Source of the DNA: Siphonodentalium dalli
Lineage: Eukaryota; Mollusca; Scaphopoda; Gadilida; Siphonodentaliidae
Assembly (NCBI GenBank): GCA_032622095.1
Contig: CP136069.1
Coordinates: forward strand, 3,561,566-3,625,565
Direction: 5' to 3'
Length of the DNA stretch: 64,000 nucleotides
A program made the position numbers and the translations under genes. How positions within the stretch are numbered: the first letter of the stretch is position 1; the number at the start of each line of letters is the position of its first letter. The notes beneath the pieces were generated by a model. It did no database searches, was not told the DNA's origin, and saw only the letters and a program-made list of their open reading frames with translations. This document shows positions 28,301 to 37,300 of the stretch, in pieces.

Positions 28301-31300
28301 AGAATGATTATATGACAAAATTGCATGTTTTTGGTACAAAAAGTGATAAATTTCCAATTTGGTCAGCCTGGGTTGCTACTATCTTCAAAATATGACAATG
28401 TCAGGTTGAATGACGCCTTTATTATGCATGCGACTCAAATGTTTATACCAGTTGGAACGTCAGTGTGAAATAATGATTGAATTTGACCGCCATCTTGGAT
28501 TTATACTTTAAACAAGGGTTAATATTGATCAGAAACCTGTTTCTAGTTCACTTTCTGAAAGAGCACACATAACTTGACAAAATATAAAAAAATGGCACTT
28601 TTGGCCAGTCCGTTCCAAAAAAAACGCTAAGTCACTACACTATATATAAGAGAATGCATTGGCTTAACAATTTTTTACAATTTTAATAATTTTTTCTTGT
28701 ATTCTTTAACAATTTTATAATTTCACCCATACAGAGCCCCAGACAAACATGAGCAGACGACACTCTTCTACATGTATATGCTTCTATATATGTGTGGGGC
28801 TCCCTGCAGGGTAATGGATGTTTTTTATTTTATGTCCTAAAAATTGTAAGAAACATTTATTTAAAAAAATTGTTAGGCCAATGCATTCTCTTATATATGG
28901 GAGGCGACCTATGGTCGACTTGCATATATTAGAGAATGCATTGGCACAGGGTAAAAAAAATCCTGACTTACGACTGGATTTGATATGGCGGTTCACAAAT
29001 ATGTTTTTAAATGTTTTATAAAAACACTGGCATTTTCTCAATCACTCTGATTAGACAAACACTGCAAAAAATGACAACTTTAGAAGAATTAACGGTACTT
29101 TTTTGTAACAGCATCAGTTTGTCCTACCTACATCATAGCAATTCAGCAGAACCCCAACATCATAGCACACTAGCAGAACTCTATTCAGGACCACTATATC
29201 AGGGGTGGTAACTCTATTCAGGACCACTATATCAGGGGTGGTAACTCTATTCAGGACCACTATATCAGGGGTGGTAACTCTATTCAGGACCACTATATCA
29301 GGGGTGGTAACTCTATTCAGGACCACTATATAAGGGGTGGTAACTCTATTCAGGACCACTATATCAGGGGTGGTAACTCTATTCAGGACCACTATATCAG
29401 GGGCGGTAACTCTATTCAGGACCCACTATATCAGGGGCGGTAACTCTATTCAGGACCACTATATCAGAGGCGGTAACTCTAGTCAGGACCACTATATCAG
29501 GGGTGGTAACTCTATTCAGGACCACTATATCAGGGGTGGTAACTCTATTCAGGACCACTATATCAGTGGCGGTAACTCTATTCAGGACCACTATATCAGG
29601 GGCGGTAACTCTATTCAGGACCACTATATCAGGGGCGGTAACTCTATTCAGGACCACTATATCAGGGGCGGTAACTCTATTCAGGACCACTATATCAGGG
29701 GCGGTAACTCTATTCAGGACCACTATATCAGGGGTGTTAATGTAGACATAGTTATCTTTATATCCACCAGTTCCAATCTGTAAAATTGCCAAAAACTATC
29801 GTATGTAACTACCGTATGTATAGCGGATATCTGATTATCTGGTACTTATTTATGGATGTACCAGTACACCCTGTACATGTACTAATATTCCGAACTGTAC
29901 TGTTATTAAAACAATTTAGATTTACACGCTGTAGTAATATTCCGACCTGTACTGTTATTAAAACAATTTAGATTTTACACGCTGTAGTATTATTCCGACC
30001 TGTACTGTTATTAAAACAATTTAGATTTACACGCTGTAGTAATATTCCGACCTGTACTGTTATTAAAACAATTTAGATTTACACGCTGTAGTAATATTCC
30101 GACCTGTACTGTTATTAACACAATTTAGATTTACACGCTGTAGTAATATTCCGACCTGTACTGTTATTAAAACAATTTAGATTTTACACGCTGTAGTATT
30201 ATTCCAACCTGTACTATCAGGCACTTTAAAGCAGGGTTCATGCTGCCTGTGCCCAAATTGGCCAATGGCCATTTTTTTGTAAAGAAAGTTTGAACACACA
30301 AGCCAGTAATCACTTCTCCAATTACCATCAGATTTCCGTGAAACACTTAATTAGATATAGGTAGTTGCTCCTCTGTGTGTGAATAACAATTTATCAAAAG
30401 TCACACATGCTAATTTATCAAAACAATGATATTAGCTGCTAGAACGGTGTAAGTACAATAATCTACTACTTTGTTATTTCAAAATAAGAAAATGTGGGCA
30501 AATCAATGATTATTTATTTTGATATATGTTATCAGCTATAGCCCTATTTCAGTTTTGGCAGTTCCCATTGTGAAAATTTATCACTTTTATTCAACTCGAA
30601 ATTTATTAGTTATTTTTTTCCGCATTTCTTTATATTATTGTTTTAGTTTCAGTATCCCATATTTTGGTCTTTCAATTCGGCCAAAGTTTCTGATTATTGG
30701 CCAATAAATCTCAGAAATGGACTAAAAATTAGCTAAACTAATTTTCTGACCAGCGTTAATATTCTCGATTCAACAGTAGTGCATTGCACTCATAAAAAAA
30801 TTCTTGCAAATGTCTGATTGAAGAAGTTAACCCTTTACCCAACAAACCGGCCAAAACCGGCCAAATAAAGCTTCAACAGCCTAAAATATCTTAGGTCTGT
30901 CTCAATAGAACTATACACATATGGATATCATTGGAACCGGCTCATTGACCACATTGTGATGGTTATAGTTATGCCCTGTGCCAATGCATTCTCTTATATA
31001 TGCGAGTCGACCATAGGTCGCCTCGCATATATAAGAGAATGCATTGGCCTAAAAAAATCTTTTTTTAACACTTTTTACCATTTTTAGCTCAACTTTACTT
31101 TGTAAAGTTTGAGCTATTGCCATGGCTTTGTCGTCCGTCGTCCGTGTGTGCGTGTGTGCGTGTATGCGTGTGTGCGTGTGTGCGTGTGTACGGGCGGCGT
31201 CAACAATAGAGGCTACAGGACGTACCTTTGATCGGATCATTATGAAATTTGTCATAGCTGTTGACATCAACATTTGTACCAGAATGATTCATTTTGGGGT

Positions 31301-34300
31301 CATACGGAAAAAAAACATGGCCGCCAGTGGCCATCTTAGATTTCAAAATTCAATCCATTAGCACGGGCTACAGGCCGTACTGTTCATCTGATCGTCATGA
31401 AATTTGTTATGGATGTTAATATTGACATGTAGATGGGAACGAGTAATTTTGAGGTCATTCGGCCAAAAAACATGGCCGCCAGCAGCCATCTTCGATTTTA
31501 CTCTTTGCATGACTAAATCCTTTAGCACGGGCTACAGGTCGTACCTTTAGTCAGATCGTCATAAAATTTATCATGGCTGTTGAAATTGGAATGTAGATGG
31601 GAACGAGTCATTTTGGGGTCATTCGGACAAAAAACATGGCCGCCAGTGGCCATCTTTGTTTTCAAAATTCAATCCATTAGCACGGGCCACAGGTCGCACT
31701 GTTCGTCTGATCATCATGAAATTTGTCATGGATGTTAATATTGTCATGTAGATGGGAACGAGTAATTTTGGGGTCATTCGGCCCAAAAACATGGCCGCCA
31801 GCAGCCATCTTGGATTTTACTCTTTGTATGACTAAATTCTTTAGCACGGGCTACAGGTCGTACCTTTAGTCTGATCATCATAAAATTTGTCATGGATGTT
31901 AACAATGACATGTAGATTGGAACGAGTCATTTTGGGGTCAATTGGCCAAAAAACATGGCCGCCAGCAGCCGTCTTGGATTTTACTCTTTGCATGACTAAA
32001 TCCTTTAGCACGGGCTACAGGTCCTACTTTTCGTCTGATCATCATAAAATTTGTCAAGAATGTTAATAATCACATGTAGATGGGAACGAGTCATTTTGGG
32101 GTCATTCGGCCAAAAAACATGGCCGTCAGCAGCCATCTTGGATTTTACTCTTTGTATGACTAAATCCTTTAGCACGGGCTACAGGTCGTACCTTTAGTCT
32201 GATCATTATAAAATTTGTCTTGGCTGTTGATATTGGAATGTAGATGGGAACGAGTCATTTTGGGGTCATTCGGACAAAAAACATGGCCGCCAGCGGCCAT
32301 CTTGGATTTCAAAATTTAATCCATTAGCATGGGCCACAGGTCGTACTGATTGTCTGATCATCATGAAATTTGTCATGGATGATAATATTTACATGTAGAT
32401 GGGAACGAGTAATTTTGGGGTCATTCGGCCAAAAAACATGGCCACCAGCAGCCATCTAAGATTTTACTCTTTGTATGACTAAATTCTTTATCACGGGCTG
32501 CAGGTCGTACCTTTAGTCTGATCATCATAAAATTTATCATGGATGTTAACAATGACATGTAGATGGGAACGAGTAATTTTGGGGTCAATCGGCCAAAAAA
32601 AATGGTCGCCAGCAGCCATCTTGGATTTTACTCTTTGTATGACTAAATCCTTTAGCACGGGCTACAGGTTGTATCTTTAGTCTGATCATCATAAAAATTT
32701 TCATGAATGTTAATAATGACATGTAGATGGGAACGAGTCATTTTGGGGTCATTCGGCCAAAAAAGATGGCCGCCAGCAGCCATCTTGGATTTTACTCTTT
32801 GTATGACTAAATCCTTTAGCACGGGCTACAGGTCGTACCTTTAGTCTGATCATCATAAAATTTTTCATGGCTGTTGAAATTGGAATGTAAATGGGAACGA
32901 GTCATTTTGGGGTCATTCGGACAAAAAACATGGCCGCCAGTGGCCATCTTGGATTTCAAAATTTAATCCATTAGCACGGGCCACAGGTCGTACTATTCGT
33001 CTGATCATCATGAAATTTGTCCTGGTTGTTAATGTTGAAATGTAGATGGTAACGAGTAATTTTGGGGTCATTTGGCGAAAAAACGTGGCCGCCAGCAGCC
33101 ATCTTGGATTTTACTCTTTGTATGACTAAATTCTTTAGCACGGGCTACAGGTCGTACCTTTAGTCTGATCATCATAAAATTTGTCATGGATGTTAACAAT
33201 GACATGTAGATTTGAACGAGTCATTTTGGGGTCAATCGGCCAAAAAACATGGCCGCCAGCAGCCATCTTGGATTTTACTCTTTGTATGACTAAATTCTTT
33301 AGCATGGGCTACAGGTCGTACCTTTAGTCTGATCGTCATAAAATTTGTCATTGATGTTAACGATGACATGTAGATGGGAACGACTCATTTTGGGGTCATT
33401 CGGCCGAAAACATGGCCGCCAGCAGCCATCTTGGATTTTACTTTTCTCTTCATGTCTATAAACTAGTATTAGACATTCAACTTTCCACATTCCTAATCGC
33501 TCCATTGACTGTAATATATTAAATTATTCCCTTTCCAAGTTGAGCTACAGTGTCATTGACACTTTCATTTCTTACATTCTTTAACAATTTTATAATTTTT
33601 AATGTGTTAAGCCAATGCATTCTCTTATATATGTGAGGCGACCTATGGTCGACTCGCATATATAAGAGAATGCATTGGCACAGGGCCCTTCTGTTGGGTA
33701 AAGGGTTAAATGACCTACCAGGTCTATGACTCCTGCCTCAAACAACATACTGACATTTTCCGAGGCAGCATCTTCAGTAAAGTCAGGTAGATTTTGTACT
33801 GTCTCAAGAAGTAAGCAAATATTCTTTGATAAGTCTTCGAAACTGCAATCCTTTGTTTCCTGCATATAAAATGAATACAATCACCTGTCGTACTCCAACA
33901 CATAATTAATACAATAATCATTTATTCCAACACTGATTTAATACAATCACCTACTGTCATACTCCAACACATAATTAATACATGTGCAATTATCACTTAT
34001 TCCAACACTGATTTAACACAATCATCACCTACTCCAAACAAGAATTACAGTAAAACCTCTCCAAACCGGACCCTCTATAAACTGAATCCTTCTCCATACC
34101 GACCGAATTGTCCGGAAATATGATACGTTTCTAGATATGGCACTTTCCTATGCTCATATTTAAATTCGCGCAGAACTATTTTTTGCTCAGTTTTGAATTC
34201 GCGCACTTTAAATTCATGCAGCTGCGCGAATTCAAAACTGACAAAAATATTTTCGAGATATTTCTGTGATATTTTCGTACATCTTGGAGCTACATGTAAT

Positions 34301-37300
34301 GACAGTTTATGTTCTCATTGCTGGAGATAATATATGTGTAAGGCTTATAATTCTCTATTTAACTGTTGGGTGTGCGAAAAATATTACTGCACGAATTTAA
34401 ATATGAGTAACTTAAGGTAGGTCAGTTTGTAAGCTAGGCGTGGGAAATTTGGTATTCAAGAGAGACCACCCAAACAGAGACAGTGATACACCCATGTTTA
34501 CAATTCCAGAGTTCAGGTTTAATAACCAAAACCGATTGAAGAGGGAATTTTTAAATATAAACTTCAATTAACCCTTTCAGTGCCAGGGGCCGATCTCATC
34601 AGCCCTAATTTACGGTCTGTAAAATCGGCCCTAAAAAATTGGATTTTTTTGGGTTGAATTTGTTTTGGGTATGCTTAAGCATGCTATACTCGAATTTAAA
34701 AACAAACTGGATAAAACCTTAGGGCATGTTATAACTCAAAACTATATTCATAGTAATAATTTTGATGCCCATGAAAAATGCAAGATTCCCTGGCACTAAA
34801 CCTACAAAATAAGTCTGTTAAAGAATATAAGAAAAAAATTATTAAAATTGTAAAAAATTGTAAAAAATAATAACAAATGATGAACATTTTTTAGGCCAAT
34901 GCATTCTCTTATATATGGGAGGCGACCTATGGTCGACTCGCATATATAAGAGAATGCATTGGCACAGGGTATATGGGTTGATACAAAAATCGGACCTGGC
35001 ACTGAAAGGGTTAAACCCAAAGTTTTTCCTTATCTTTCAACAATAGTTGGGTTTGGGTTCAATATAATGCAGTTTCCGTAGTTTGATTTCTCTGCCATTA
35101 TTTGTTTTTGATTGTAATTTGTGTACTAACTGTACATACTTTTTATGTGTTTCATTATTTCTTCATAAAGATCGATTCATAATCTTTATATTCCACTGCA
35201 TCCTGCACTCAAGCCTCGAAATAGTGTGTCTGTCATTTGCAGAATGAGGTCCCCAGAGGGTGAATTTAGTGATGCTATCCCACATATCGGGCTAGCATCA
35301 CCAAATTCACCCTTTGGGGACCTCATTCTGCTTACACCTCGGCAGAATGAGGTTCCCAGAGGGTGAATTTGGTGATCCCCACCCGCTATGTGGGGTAGCA
35401 TCACTAAATTCACCCTCTGGAGACCTCATTCTGCAAATGACAGACATGCTATTTCAAGGCTTGCATGCACTTCTATTTGGCACATGAAAGTAATAATTAG
35501 GCCATATAAGCCTGATGTATTGGATAATGCACATGTAGGCAATTTAACAAAAAAATTAAAAAAATTCCATAACTTTTCCATAACTTTTCCAGACTTCCTG
35601 ATCATTTTTTCAAGACTTTTCAATGAACAAATTCAATAACTTTCCCATACGTCACATCAGGGAATTTGAAGAAAAAAATTGGGAAAGACTTTACAATTTC
35701 CTTATTTTGAAAAGGTCACTGGACTTAGTGTTCGAAATATAGGAAGATGAGTAGCTATTGTGTTTACCATCCATAAAGTCTATGCTTTTATATGTTTTCA
35801 TGGTTGATCACCGTGGCCTCCCCCATGTTTGCTGCAGTGATATATTATCCCTGAACAAACAGTCATTTAGACATCATGTAAGTAATCAGCACTGATATTT
35901 TATATTATTCCATGACTTTTCAAGACCTACTCCCTGTCCCCCACCAATTTTCAAGACCTTTTCCATAACTGGGTGAGAAAAGGTCCCATTTTCCAGACTT
36001 TTCTAGGGTATGGAAATCAAATTTTCGAATTCCATAACTTTTCCAGGATTCTAGACCCGCGTATGAACCCTGTTCTATTTAGCACATGAGTAATAATTAG
36101 GCCCTATATTAAAGCCTGATGTATTGGATAATGCACATGTAGGCAATTTAACCCTTTACCCAACAGAACGGTCCTGTGCCAATGCATTCTCTTATATATA
36201 TAAGAGAATGCATTGGCTTAACACATATTAAAAATGATTAAATTGTCAAAGAATGTAGAAAAATATTATAAAAATTGTTAAAAAATGAAAGAAAAAATTA
36301 TAAAATTGTTACAGAATGTAAGAAAAAATGGTCGACTCGCATATATAAGAGAATGCATTGGCACAGGGCATAACTGTAACCATCACAATGTGGTCAATGA
36401 ACCGGTTCCAATGATATCCATATTTGTATGGTGTTATTGAGACAGACCGAAGATATTTTAGGCCGTTGAAGCTTTATTTGGCCGTTTTTGGCTGTTTTGT
36501 TGGGTAAAGGGTTAAGCAAATTCAAGTCTGAATTAAGAGTGTCTGACATTTGCAGAATGAGGTTCCCTGAAGATGAATTTAGTAATGCTACCCCACACAG
36601 CAGGCTAGCCTCACTAAATTCATCCTCTGGGAACCTCATTCTGCTATCTATCACCTTAAATTTACACTGTTTTTAGTTACTTTTTCTCCTTCTGTTCATG
36701 TTCTATATCCCCTAATTTGCAGAAGATAAAATGCATAATCGAGGTGACTAATTGGTGAACATCACCAACTTCAACTGGGGAACATCAACCTGATCCTATG
36801 GTAGCTAGGTCTCCCAATATAGCAGGTGAGGCATAAACAGATTGAGGTCACCAGAGGGTGAATTTTGTGATGTTAGCCCGAAGGATAGAGTAACTAAATT
36901 CAACATCTGGGGACCTCATTCTGCATATGTCAGACACTCTACATTCAGGCTTGGGTAAAATCCTGATGTGACATGTAGGCAATTCTGAGCGGGCTAGCAT
37001 TACCAAACTCACCCTCTCGGGTCCTCATTCTGATTAGGCCTCAACTGCTATGGGAGACCTAGGATCAGATTTAAGCTTCCCAGAACCATTCATCGACCTA
37101 TTTTAGTAATCGGAACATGACAAAAGTGCAAAATTCCTAGGTTTAGTTTGAGGACTGAAGTTTATGAGTTGCTTCAACGAGAGACGTGATACCTGGAAGG
37201 GGGAGGGGTTAGGTTGGGTTTAGGGCTGGGCGATATTGGCCCCAAAAAATATCGCGATATTATGGTGAACACACCACGATACACGATATTATCGCGATAT

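Larger units (their letters stand above)
23895..28640. mobile_element. 4.75-kb palindromic (inverted-dimer) transposon with TA target duplication
   Basis: It begins GTGTAGTGACTTAGCG and ends CGCTAAGTCACTACAC, flanked by TA, inserted in the TATATA centre of a palindromic module. Similarity between the arms is not confined to the ends: 23895-26508 matches 26840-28640 in reverse, with about 0.8 kb missing from the right arm. Landmarks include 'gttacccctcaccccaaaaa' twice in each arm. Only about 330 bp at the centre is single-copy. Both arms carry the 3' part of one gene, reading towards the ends. Confidence 0.88.
23821..29000. mobile_element. MITE-C, split by the 4.75-kb inverted-dimer element
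   Basis: Outer arms GCCATATCAAATCCAGTCGT (23831) and its complement (to about 28992), each leading into 'ttttttaccctgtgccaatgc' and the palindromic module. The left module is cut at its TATATA centre by the 23895-28640 element. A further complete module and a 'gagccccagac' hairpin lie at 28733-28950. Confidence 0.75.

Noticed and set aside
29114-29792. Repetitive frames on both strands (DHYIRGGNSIQ, TTPDIVVLNRV)
   Set aside because: 33-bp units without stops stay open automatically; no start, splice or homology evidence.
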